In this document: piece by piece, positions 1 to 8,764 of the stretch | How positions within the stretch are numbered: position 1 is the stretch's first letter | Layout: each line of letters opens with the position of its first letter | Source of the DNA: Schlegelella_A sp963778525 | Lineage (GTDB): Bacteria; Pseudomonadota; Gammaproteobacteria; Burkholderiales; Burkholderiaceae_C | Reading direction: 5' to 3' | Assembly: GCA_963778525.1 (NCBI GenBank) | Contig: CAVZUJ010000001.1 | Location: 1,178,001 to 1,242,000 of the forward strand | Length of the DNA stretch: 64,000 bases | Made by a program: the position numbers and the translations under genes | Notes under the pieces: generated by a model | Database searches by the model: none | Told to the model about the DNA's origin: nothing | What the model saw: only the letters and a program-made list of their open reading frames with translations

Positions 1-315
1 GATGGCGTCGTCCTCGTCGTGCTGGCCGACAGCGTGCGCAGCCTGGTGCAATCGATGCTGCCGATCTATCCTATCGGCCCGTTGCTGCGCCATCCGTTCG
101 ACAGCATGGTCGACGCGCCGGACGTGCGCGCGCCGACCCTCTTCATCGTCGCGATGCAGGACAAGCTGATCTCGATGCAGCGGGCGCGCCGCCTCTACGA
201 CCACTGGGGCAGCAACGAGCGCGAGTGGGTCGAGTTGCCGCTCGCCAACCACTACACGGCTGCGGCCGACCCCGAATACTGGCGGCGCCTGGGCGCGTTC
301 CTGGGTGGCCTCTGA
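1..315 (+). CDS. alpha/beta hydrolase, C-terminal part
   Basis: The reading frame is open from the first base of the window, so the start lies outside it. The visible ~104 residues look like the end of an alpha/beta-hydrolase fold. An APTLFIVAMQDKLI strand carries the usual acidic residue (Asp), followed by an ARRLYDHW helix and then NHY, which supplies the probable catalytic His. The nucleophile elbow is not in view, so substrate and subclass cannot be given. The stop codon overlaps the start of the following sensor kinase gene by 11 bases, which suggests cotranscription and coupled translation. Confidence 0.7.
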   Translation, partial: DGVVLVVLADSVRSLVQSMLPIYPIGPLLRHPFDSMVDAPDVRAPTLFIVAMQDKLISMQRARRLYDHWGSNEREWVELPLANHYTAAADPEYWRRLGAFLGGL

Positions 316-2257
316 GGCTGCCGCGCCGAGCCGCGGCTCGCGCATCGCGGCGCTGCTGAGCGTCGTCTTGCTCGCGGCTGCGGGCGCCAGCCTGGCGGCC
401 GATGCGCCGGCGGACGCATCGGCCGAGCCGGTTCGCGTCCTGAGCCAAGCCACGTTCGTCAAGACCGTGCGCGGCGACGAAGGCGGCGATGCGGCGGGCG
501 GACACGTCGCACCGTGGCAGCAGCGTTCGCTGCCCGATCTCTGGCGCACGCACGGCGTCGCCGAATCGGGCTTCGGCTGGTACCGCCTGACCTTCGAGCT
601 CGCCGAGGTGCCTCACGCGCCTTGGGCGATGTACCTCGATTTCGCGGAGACGAGCTTCTCGATCCGTCTCAACGGCGTCGAGGTCTCCACCGACGACGAC
701 TTCGAAGCGACGGCCCTGAACCCGAGCTCGAGCCAGCCGGTCCTGGCGACTTTCCCCAGCGCACTCCTGCAACGCGGCACCAACCGGATCGACGTGCGGC
801 TGCGCGTCGAGCAGGACATCGAGGGAGGCTTGTCGCCGGTCGAGATCGGCCCGCGCGAGTCCTTGCAGGCCCGCTATCTCGAGGCCCGCTTCTGGCGTGC
901 CGGGCTGCCGGGCTCGCTGAACCTGGCGCTGCTCGTTGCCGCGGCGTTCATGCTGCTGCTGTGGCTGCGCCGTCCGGCCGACTCGATCTTCGCGTGGTTC
1001 AGCGCGCTCGCCGTCGTCTGGGCGCTGCGCGGCTTCTACATCGCCGGCGACGACCATTGGCTGCGTGCGCTGCACGCGCGCGTCGGCCTGGCCAGCAACG
1101 ACCTTTTCCTCGGCTCGACGCTTCTCTTTGGCTGCAGCCTGCTGCTGGTGGTGGTGAATCGCTATGCCGGCCGGCGCGAGCCGGCTCTCGAATACGGTGC
1201 CCTCGCGTTCTGCCTCTTCGCGACCGGCCTGGTCGCGCCCATGGGACGGCTGGTCTTCGAGCCGCTCGATGCGCCCTGGCACGCCGCGGCCGCCGTGCTC
1301 GCCCTGCTGGCGACACGCAGCGTCGTCGTGATGACGCTGAAGGAGCCGCGCTGGGAGAGCGCGCTCGTCGCCGCCGGACTGGCCTTCATGCTGGCGACGG
1401 CGCTGCACGACGGCCTGGTGGCCGCCGACGTCATCGCCTACACGCCGTCGACGTGGCTGGTCTTCGGGCCGCCCGTGATGCTGGCCAGCGTGGTGCTCGC
1501 CATGGGTGGCCGCTGGTTCGAGGCGTTCGACGAGGCGAGCCGGCTCAACCGTGAGCTCGAACAGCGCGTCGCCGAACGGGCCCACGACATCGAGCGTCAA
1601 TACGAGCACATCGCCGCGCTGCAGCAGCGCAATGCCGTCGCCGAGGAGCGTGAGCGCCTGATGCGCGACATGCACGACGGCGTCGGCTCGCAGCTGATGG
1701 CGACGCTGAACGCCTTCGAGCGCGGCCGCCTGCCGCCGGCGCAGGTAGGCGACCTGCTGCGTCAGTGCATCGACGACCTGCGCCTGGTGATCGATTCGCT
1801 CGATGCCAGCGAGCACAACCTGGTCGCCGCGCTCGCGAATCTTCGCTATCGCCTCGAGCCGCGCCTCACCGCGGCGGGCCTCGCTCTCGGCTGGGACGTC
1901 GACCCGCATGCCGGCAGCCGCCTCGCCCCGGGCGCCGTGCTGCACGTGTTGCGCGTCGTGCAGGAGGCGTTGAACAACGCGATGAAGCACGCCCAGGCCA
2001 CGCATCTGGGCGTTCGCGCGATCGACGAGGCGAGCAGCGGCGCCTTGTGCGTCGAAGTGACCGACGACGGCATCGGCACGCTCGCGGCGCGCGGCGCCGG
2101 CGGCAACGCCGGCCGCGGCCTGGACAACATGCGGCAGCGCGCGCGCAGCCTCGGCGGCGAGTTGGAGCTGGTGACGCAGGCCCGCGGCACGTGCGTGCGC
2201 CTGCGCATCCTGAGCGATCCGCGCAGCGAGCGCGACGCGCGCGAAGCGGCGTCGTAG
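305..2257 (+). CDS. membrane sensor histidine kinase, NarX/UhpB type (HisKA_3)
   Basis: A 650-residue sensor kinase that should autophosphorylate on His and pass phosphate to a LuxR-type regulator. Residues 1-31 are a signal peptide. About 60-195 is a periplasmic beta-rich domain resembling the jelly-roll sensor of 7TMR-DISM kinases. About 200-415 holds roughly seven membrane segments, and 420-450 is a probable coiled coil. The HisKA_3 box ERLMRDMHDGVGSQL has its His near 457. The HATPase N-box NNAMKHA (Asn about 557) and the DDGIG and GRGLDNM glycine boxes follow. The start is GTG at 305, inside the end of the preceding hydrolase gene. No response regulator follows; the next gene is a broken lipoprotein. 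The partner must be encoded before the window or elsewhere. Confidence 0.85.
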   Translation: MASEAAAPSRGSRIAALLSVVLLAAAGASLAADAPADASAEPVRVLSQATFVKTVRGDEGGDAAGGHVAPWQQRSLPDLWRTHGVAESGFGWYRLTFELAEVPHAPWAMYLDFAETSFSIRLNGVEVSTDDDFEATALNPSSSQPVLATFPSALLQRGTNRIDVRLRVEQDIEGGLSPVEIGPRESLQARYLEARFWRAGLPGSLNLALLVAAAFMLLLWLRRPADSIFAWFSALAVVWALRGFYIAGDDHWLRALHARVGLASNDLFLGSTLLFGCSLLLVVVNRYAGRREPALEYGALAFCLFATGLVAPMGRLVFEPLDAPWHAAAAVLALLATRSVVVMTLKEPRWESALVAAGLAFMLATALHDGLVAADVIAYTPSTWLVFGPPVMLASVVLAMGGRWFEAFDEASRLNRELEQRVAERAHDIERQYEHIAALQQRNAVAEERERLMRDMHDGVGSQLMATLNAFERGRLPPAQVGDLLRQCIDDLRLVIDSLDASEHNLVAALANLRYRLEPRLTAAGLALGWDVDPHAGSRLAPGAVLHVLRVVQEALNNAMKHAQATHLGVRAIDEASSGALCVEVTDDGIGTLAARGAGGNAGRGLDNMRQRARSLGGELELVTQARGTCVRLRILSDPRSERDAREAAS

Positions 2258-2383
2258 TCCGCGCGTTCCCGGCCGCGCGAAGAGGCCGGCGTCTCTGCGG
2301 TCATTCCCATCCACATATACCGTCATCGCGGTATGGCTCGTCGTGCGAGGCGCTCGCAGAATGATCCTGGAAAGGAGCGAGCG

Positions 2384-4318
2384 ATGGCCCGTCCACTGTC
2401 CCCCTTGAAGCTGGGTGCCGCGATCTTGGCGCTCGCCCTGTATGGATGTGGCGGCGGCGATGCGAGCACCACCTCGCCGCCTCCTCCTCCGCCGACGTTT
2501 GCCGTCGGCGGCACGGTCAGCGGGCTGATCGGCGTGGCGGTCGTGCAAAACAATCTCGGCGACGACCTGACGATCTCGGCGAACGGCAACTTCGCGTTCG
2601 CGACGGCGCTCGCCAACGGGGTCGGCCTACAGCATCACCGTGAGGACGCAGCCGTCGAGCCCGACGCAGACCTGCGTCGTCGGCAACGCCGCGGGATCGG
2701 TCGCCGGCGCCGCGGTGACGACGCGACCGTGACGTGCACGACGAACACCTACGGCGTCAACGGCACCATCACCGGCCTCGCCGGCAGCGGACTGGTCGTA
2801 CAGGACAACGGCGGCGACGACATCGTCCTGTCCTCGAGCGCGGTGGGCTTCGGCTTCGGCACCCGATCGCCAGCGGCGCGACCTACAACGTCACGGTGAA
2901 AACCCAGCCGACCGGCCCGGCGCAGACCTGCGTCGTCGCGTCGGGATCGGGAACGATCGGAAGCGCCGGCGTCACCGTCGCCGTCACCTGCACGACCGAC
3001 ACCGCCTTCGTCTGCGGTACGACCGAGAACGGCACCGTCGTCACGCACTCGAGCGACATCGCCGCCAGCGAAACGTGGGCCGGCGACGGCACGGTGCACC
3101 TGATCCCGAACACGATCGCGATCAACGCCCCGGCGACCGTCACGATCCAGAAGTGCGCCATCGTCAAGCTCGCCGACAACGTGCTGATCAACGTTCGCGG
3201 CGCATAGACGGAACCTCGACCGCGACCTGCATTCCGCCGGCAACACCACGACGGGTGAGTTCGTGATCTTTCGTTCCAGCGGGGCGTCCGGACGCACCGG
3301 TGGATAGGCCTGCGCGGGCTGAATTCAAACTCGCACATCGAGCTCGACTACACGTTGCTGAGCGACGCGGCGCCGGCGCCGCGACGGCGGCGATCGTGAT
3401 GCAGGGCAACGGCACGCTTCCCGACCGGGTGCTCAAGGTGGACACGCTCGAGATGCAGAACCTGGGCGGCCCGGGCATTCATTTCAGCAACGCAGCCTTC
3501 ACGGCCGACTCGGCCTTCCTCCAGATCGTCGGGGCCCCGGCTATCCGCTCGAGATGTCGGCGATGGCGCTCGGCACGGTCCCGCCGGGCACCATCGGCGG
3601 CAACCTGCACAACGAGATCCTGGTGGTCGACAACGCCAACATCTTCGACAACCTCACGATCAGCACGCCGCGGCCGATCCACTTCAAGACCGACGGCGTC
3701 CACGTCGGCGGCCTCGCGCCGACCTTCGTGCAGAACGTGACCCTGACGCTGAACGCCGGCGTGACGCTGAAGTTCGAGGGCCTGACCGGTCCGCCGATGG
3801 TCGTCTTCGGCGACCAGGGCCAGACGACCGACAAGAATGCGGCGCTCGTCGTGCAGGGCGTGCCCGGTTTGCCGGTGATCTTCACCTCCGGCGCGACGAC
3901 GCCGGCACCGGGCGACTGGGCCGGCCTGTGGCTCGCGACGAGCAACGGCTCGCAGATCGACAACGCGATCATCGAGTTCGCCGGCGGCGACGCCCACGTC
4001 GGCCCGCAGAGCTGCGGCCCGTTCGACCCGAGCATCGTGCAGCGGGCGCGCAACACGGCGGCGCTGCTCGTCGGCGACGGCACCGATCAGCAGTACGTTC
4101 CGCCGGCCGGCCTGGTGACGAACACGATATTTCGCAGCAACACGGGCAGCTACGCGATCGACGCGGTCTGGGAGCCACCGACACAAACATTCGGCCCCGA
4201 CCTGAGCGCGAGCAACGTCTTCGGCAGCGGGCCGCAGTTCTGCACGCAGAACAAGAACCTCAAGCCGCTGGGATGCTTCGTCGGCGGGGTCGACCAGTCC
4301 GGATGCCTGGTCCCCTGA
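2384..4318 (+). pseudogene. secreted lipoprotein with duplicated beta domain, broken by several frame changes
   Basis: The gene starts with ATG at 2384 after a good AAAGGAG, and a lipoprotein signal follows (ALALYGCGGG). Two copies of a ~75-residue beta-rich unit follow. Each has a VxGTITGLxGxGLVVQDNGGDD-like opening and a QTCVV...VTCTT ending. A longer beta-helix-like part then runs to CLVP and a stop at 4318. The coding sense jumps between all three plus-strand frames. Jumps fall near 2622, 2715, 2865, 3205-3330 and 3540, and each segment on its own is good protein. Read through, it would be about 640 residues. The function is unknown; proteins of this build are usually exported and anchored to the outer membrane. 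Either recent decay or several base-call errors explain the breaks. Confidence 0.6.
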
Positions 4319-4340
4319 CCGCAGCGCGCATGAAGCGGGG

Positions 4341-5246
4341 TCAGGCGGCCGGCCAGAGCCAGGCCGCGCCGCGCACACCCGAGGAATCGCCGTGCCGGTT
4401 CTTCAGGATCGGGGTCGTGACCTTGTCGGAGAAGACGTGGCGCGGCAGCAGCGACGTGACCGCGGGGTACAGCTCGCCGATGTTCGAGAGGCCGCCGCCG
4501 AGAACGATGACGTCCGGATCGAGCACGTTGATCACCGTCGCCAGGGCGCTCGCGACCCGGTTGTAGAGACGTCCGAGCGTCGCCGCCGCAGCCGCATCGC
4601 CGGAGCGAGCCAACGCAACGACGGCGCGCGCATCGAGCGCACCCGCATGCCCGACACGTGCATGGTCGGCCGCGAGGCCCGGTCCCGAAAGATAGGTTTC
4701 GATGCAGCGCTGGCGACCGCAGTAGCAGCGCGTGTCGGGCAGGCCGGGCTCGGTCCGCGAAGGCATCTCGTTGTGACCCCACTCGCCGGCGATCGACTGC
4801 GCGCCCGCCCACAAGCGCCCGTCATGAACGATGCCGCCGCCGACGCCGGTGCCCAGGATCGCCCCGAAGACCAGGCGCTGGCCGGCACCGGCGCCATCGA
4901 TCGCCTCGGAAAGCGCGAAGCAGTTGGCGTCGTTCTCCATGCGCACTTCGCGGCCGAGCACGTCGCTCAGGTCGCGACCGAAAGGGTGGCCGTTGAGCTG
5001 CGTCGAATTTGCATTCTTGATCCGACCCGTGGCAGCGGAGAGGGCGCCGGGCGTGCCGACACCGACGCTCGCGCGCTCGCCGATTTCGCCTTCGAGATGC
5101 TCGACCAGGGCCTGCACGCTCGCCACCATGGCCGCGTAGTCGCTCGCTGGCGAGGGCACGCGCCGGCGCGCCAGCTCGCGCCCGACCGCGTCGATGGCGA
5201 TCGCCTCGATCTTGGTCCCGCCCACGTCGACGCCGATGCGCATCAT
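4341..5246 (-). CDS. ROK family sugar kinase (fructokinase/N-acetylglucosamine kinase type)
   Basis: A 301-residue cytoplasmic kinase that phosphorylates a hexose with ATP. The N-terminal phosphate loop is VDVGGTKIEA. The ROK sugar-binding and catalytic segment is ENDANCFALSEA, with the catalytic Asp in NDAN. The zinc site of the family lies at about 155-185: GEWGHNEMP His, then CYCGRQRC and IE. The DPDVIVLGGGL adenosine motif lies near the C terminus. Substrate within the family (fructose, mannose, GlcNAc) cannot be fixed from sequence; the layout is closest to fructokinase Mak. Two ATGs stand in tandem at 5246 and 5243. It is divergent from the solute-binding protein at 5394, with about 150 bases between. 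Confidence 0.85.
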   Translation of the reverse strand: MMRIGVDVGGTKIEAIAIDAVGRELARRRVPSPASDYAAMVASVQALVEHLEGEIGERASVGVGTPGALSAATGRIKNANSTQLNGHPFGRDLSDVLGREVRMENDANCFALSEAIDGAGAGQRLVFGAILGTGVGGGIVHDGRLWAGAQSIAGEWGHNEMPSRTEPGLPDTRCYCGRQRCIETYLSGPGLAADHARVGHAGALDARAVVALARSGDAAAAATLGRLYNRVASALATVINVLDPDVIVLGGGLSNIGELYPAVTSLLPRHVFSDKVTTPILKNRHGDSSGVRGAAWLWPAA

Positions 5247-5393
5247 GCGAAGGCGGTCGAATTCGGTTCGGCGTGGAGCGGCGGCATCGACGACGATCGT
5301 ATCGAACCGGCGCGGCCGGGCCCCGTCGCGGGCGCGCCCCCTAGAATCCGCTGCCTCGCCGGTCCGGCGAACGCCACCTTCCTGGAGAAATCG

Positions 5394-6260
5394 ATGTCAC
5401 GTCTTACTGCGCTGTTCGCCGCCTTGCTGCTGGCGCCGACGATGGCCATGGCCCAGCTTGCCGGGGTGCCCGTCGACGGGCGCCTGAAGAAGATCTACGA
5501 CTCGAAGACGATCACGGTGGCCTACCGCACCGATGCGCTTCCTTTCTCCTATGAAGACAGCGACAAGAAGCCGGCCGGCTACACCGTCGACCTGTGCCGC
5601 AGCGTCATCGGCGCCATCGAGCGCCAGATGAATGTCACGCTGCAGACCCATTGGGTCGCGGTGACGGTGCAGTCGCGCTTCACCGCGATCAGCAGCGGCC
5701 AGGCCGACATGGAATGCGGCGCCAGCACGGTGACGCTCGGGCGCATGAAGGAAGTGAGCTTTTCCTCGCTGACCTTCCTCGACGGCACCGGCATCCTGAT
5801 TCGCAGCGCGCTGAATGCGCATTCGCTGATGGACCTCGGCGACAAGAGGATCGGCGTCATCACCGGCACGAGCAACGAGCGGGCGCTGGCGACGGCGATG
5901 AAAGCGAAGGTGGTAACGGCGACGGTCGTGCCCGTGAAGACGCGCGAGGAAGGGCTGACCCAGCTCGAGGCCGGCACCATCGACGCCTTCGCTGGCGATC
6001 GCGTCCTCCTCGTCGGCCTGGTCGGCAAGGCGAAGGATGCGAAGTCGCTCGCCCTGCTGTCCGACGCGCTGTCGTACGAGCCCTATGCGATCGCGCTGCC
6101 GCGCGGCGACTGGGCGATGCAGCAGGCGGTCGACTCGGCGCTGGCGCAGATCTACGCCAGCAGCGCCTTGCCCGAGATCTACACGCGCTGGTTCGGCGCT
6201 CTCGGCGCGCCGGGGCCGCTGCTCGAGGTCATGTTCGCGCTCGGCCGCCTGCCGGAATAG
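5394..6260 (+). CDS. periplasmic amino-acid-type ABC transporter substrate-binding protein
   Basis: A 288-residue family 3 solute-binding protein. A signal peptide ends at AMAQ (about residue 20). The type II periplasmic fold follows, with TVAYRTDALPFSYEDSDKKPAGYTVDLC as the first lobe, a polar-amino-acid-binding pattern. The central EVSFSSLTFLDGTGILIR strand and the EAGTIDAFAGDR hinge are typical of glutamate/aspartate-like receptors. Start is ATG at 5394 with GGAGAAA just upstream. No permease or ATPase gene lies beside it; the next gene is a helicase on the opposite strand. The protein must either use a transporter encoded elsewhere or act as a sensor. The ligand is unproven. Confidence 0.85.
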   Translation: MSRLTALFAALLLAPTMAMAQLAGVPVDGRLKKIYDSKTITVAYRTDALPFSYEDSDKKPAGYTVDLCRSVIGAIERQMNVTLQTHWVAVTVQSRFTAISSGQADMECGASTVTLGRMKEVSFSSLTFLDGTGILIRSALNAHSLMDLGDKRIGVITGTSNERALATAMKAKVVTATVVPVKTREEGLTQLEAGTIDAFAGDRVLLVGLVGKAKDAKSLALLSDALSYEPYAIALPRGDWAMQQAVDSALAQIYASSALPEIYTRWFGALGAPGPLLEVMFALGRLPE

Positions 6261-6310
6261 GGCACCGGCCCGCAGACCTGGGATCAGCCGGCCGCGGCGG
6301 GCCGCGCTGC

Positions 6311-8764
6311 TCAGGTCTTCGCCGCTTCCCGCTCCATCTCCTTCAGCATCCGATCGAGGCGGTCCTTCAGCTTCTCGGTCGTCAGCTTCTCCCTGAAGCG
6401 CTCCACCATCAACGGCAAGGCGAACGGACTCGGCACCGCGAGCTCGACGAAGGTGACGCGCTGCTGGCGCATCCGCTTCAGCACTTCCCTCAGCCGCTTC
6501 ATGTCGAGCTCCTGGCTGAGCACCTCGTCCTCGGCCTGCGAGAGCAGCATGTTGCCGGCGTCGTACTTGCGAAACACTTCGTAGAAGAGCTTGCTCGAGG
6601 CCTGCAGCTGGCGCGTGCTCTTCGGTTGTCCCGGATAGCCCTGGCTGATGAGGCCGCTCACGCGCGCGATCTCGCGAAAACGCCGTCGCGCCAGCTCGCT
6701 GCTGTTGAGGCTCGCGAGCACGTCGTGCAGCAGATCGCCTTCATCGAAGAGACTCTGGTCGATGAGCGCGGCCGGGTCGATCGGCTTGGCGCTCAGCAGC
6801 TCGAATCCATAGTCGTTGATCGAGATGCTGAAGGTGTTCGGTGCGTCCCTGGCCATGCGCCATGCCAGCAGGCTGCCGAGGCCGATATGGACATTGCGCC
6901 CGGCGAACGGATAGATGAAGAGATGCTGGCCCTCGCGTGAATCGAGCTTCTCGATGAGCAGCGTCTTCGGCGTCGGCAGGCGCGAGAGCTGGGCCTGCGT
7001 CTCGAGCATCGGCCGCGCCGCTTCCATCTCGGGGTCGAAGAAGTCGCCCTGCGCGGCATCGGCCAGCACCTCCAGCACCGAATCGGCAAGCTCGTTGGAG
7101 AGCGGCATCTTGGCGCCGGCCCAGCTGATCAGCGCCGCCTTCTTGCCGTCGGCTCGCTTGACGTACGCGGTCATCTCCTCGGCGCGCACGAACTCGAGGC
7201 TGCGGCCGGCGAAGACGAAGCAGTCGCCCTTTCTGAGGCGCGCCACGAAGCCCTCCTCGACGACGCCGATGCGCCCGCCGCTCAGGTATTTCACCTGCAT
7301 CGACGCATCGCTGACGATGGTGCCGACGTTGAGCTTGTGGCGGCGCGCGATCGTCCGGTCCGGCACCCGATAGAGGCCTTCGGCGTCTTCGACGACGCGG
7401 TGGTACTCGGGATAGGCCTGCAGGCTCGAGCCACCCTTGACCACGAAGTCGAGCGCCCACTGGAACTCGGCACGCTTCAGATGCCGATAGGCCCAGGCGC
7501 CCTTCACTTCCTCGAACAGCTCGTCGTCCCTGAAGCCGCCGCCAAGCGCGACAGTGACCAGGTGCTGCACCAGCACATCGAAGGGCTTGTCGGGCGTGGC
7601 GCGCTTCTCGATCCGGCCGGCCAACGCGGCCCGCCGAGCCGCCGTCGCCTCGACGAGCTCGAGCGTGTTCGTGGGCACCAGCGTGATGCGGCTGGCGCGA
7701 CCCGGCGCATGGCCGCTGCGGCCGGCCCGTTGCAGCAGGCGCGCCACGCCCTTGGCCGAACCGATCTGCAGCACCCGCTCGACCGGAAGGAAGTCGACGC
7801 CGAGGTCGAGCGACGAAGTCGCAACGACCGCCTTCAGCCGCCCTTCCTTCAGGCCGAGCTCGACCCAGTCGCGCGTTTCCTTGTCGAGCGAGCCGTGATG
7901 CAGCGCCACCAGGCCAGCCCACTCGGGCTTCTCCTGCAGGATCAGCTGATACCAGGCCTCGGCCTGCGAGCGCACGTTGACGAAGACCAAGGTCGTCGAC
8001 GACCGTTCGATCTCCGCGACGACTGGATGCTGCATCTGCCGGCCGAGATGTCCGCCCCAGGAAAAGCGGCCCGGATTGACCGGCAACAAGGTGTCGATGA
8101 CGAGATCCTTCTCGAGCTTGCCGCGAACGCTTCGGCCCTGGTCGTGACCCAGGAGCACCTGCATCGCCTCGGCGAGATTGCCGAGCGTGGCCGACAGGCC
8201 CCAGACGGCGAGGCGCGGGTTCCAGCGTTTGAGCCGCGCCAGTCCGAGCTGCACCTGTACGCCGCGCTTGCTGCCCATGAGCTCGTGCCACTCGTCGACG
8301 ACCACGGTGTGGACCGAGGCCAGCTCGTCCCTTGCGCTTTCGCGCGTGAGCATCAGCGAGAACGATTCCGGCGTCGTCACCAGCACGGTCGGCATGCGCC
8401 GGTCTTGCTTCGCACGCTCGCCCGACGGCGTGTCGCCGGTGCGAATGCCGACCGACCAGGACAGGCCGAGATCGTCGAGCGGTTGGCGAATGGCGCGCGC
8501 CGAATCGGCCGCCAGCGCGCGCATCGGCGTCAGCCAGAGAACGCCAAGGGCCGGCGCATGGGCGCCGCGCAGCGGGATCGCCAGCGCCTCGGCCCGAGCC
8601 ATGGCGCCGAACCACACCGCATAGGTCTTGCCCGAGCCGGTGGTCGCATGCAGCAGGCCGCTCTCGCCCGCGGCCATCGCGGCCCAGACTTCGCGCTGGA
8701 AGGCAAAGGGCTGCCAGGCACGGCCGGCGAACCAGGCTTCGCCTGTCGAAGCAGCGTCGGTCAC
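6311..8764 (-). CDS. ligase-associated DEXH-box ATP-dependent helicase
   Basis: An 817-residue Lhr-like superfamily 2 helicase of the type that accompanies the bacterial ATP-dependent DNA ligase module. Motif I is ATTGSGKT (about 40-47). Motif Ia is TPMRALAAD, motif II is DEWH, motif III is LSATLGN, and motif VI is QRAGRSGH. The C-terminal half is the winged-helix/DUF4145-like part seen in the family. I chose GTG 8764 rather than an upstream codon because the homologous N terminus begins here. This also makes a four-base GTGA overlap with the stop of the antiporter gene. The matching ligase and exonuclease genes lie 5 kb downstream on the same strand. The likely role is unwinding or remodelling DNA during repair (family knowledge). 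Confidence 0.9.
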   Translation of the reverse strand: MTDAASTGEAWFAGRAWQPFAFQREVWAAMAAGESGLLHATTGSGKTYAVWFGAMARAEALAIPLRGAHAPALGVLWLTPMRALAADSARAIRQPLDDLGLSWSVGIRTGDTPSGERAKQDRRMPTVLVTTPESFSLMLTRESARDELASVHTVVVDEWHELMGSKRGVQVQLGLARLKRWNPRLAVWGLSATLGNLAEAMQVLLGHDQGRSVRGKLEKDLVIDTLLPVNPGRFSWGGHLGRQMQHPVVAEIERSSTTLVFVNVRSQAEAWYQLILQEKPEWAGLVALHHGSLDKETRDWVELGLKEGRLKAVVATSSLDLGVDFLPVERVLQIGSAKGVARLLQRAGRSGHAPGRASRITLVPTNTLELVEATAARRAALAGRIEKRATPDKPFDVLVQHLVTVALGGGFRDDELFEEVKGAWAYRHLKRAEFQWALDFVVKGGSSLQAYPEYHRVVEDAEGLYRVPDRTIARRHKLNVGTIVSDASMQVKYLSGGRIGVVEEGFVARLRKGDCFVFAGRSLEFVRAEEMTAYVKRADGKKAALISWAGAKMPLSNELADSVLEVLADAAQGDFFDPEMEAARPMLETQAQLSRLPTPKTLLIEKLDSREGQHLFIYPFAGRNVHIGLGSLLAWRMARDAPNTFSISINDYGFELLSAKPIDPAALIDQSLFDEGDLLHDVLASLNSSELARRRFREIARVSGLISQGYPGQPKSTRQLQASSKLFYEVFRKYDAGNMLLSQAEDEVLSQELDMKRLREVLKRMRQQRVTFVELAVPSPFALPLMVERFREKLTTEKLKDRLDRMLKEMEREAAKT

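Noticed and set aside
143..2548. Long open frame (about 800 codons) on the minus strand opposite the sensor kinase
   Set aside because: It is the mirror of a clear kinase gene in very GC-rich DNA. Its composition (Arg, Ala, Gln, His-rich, no motif) is the usual antisense pattern.
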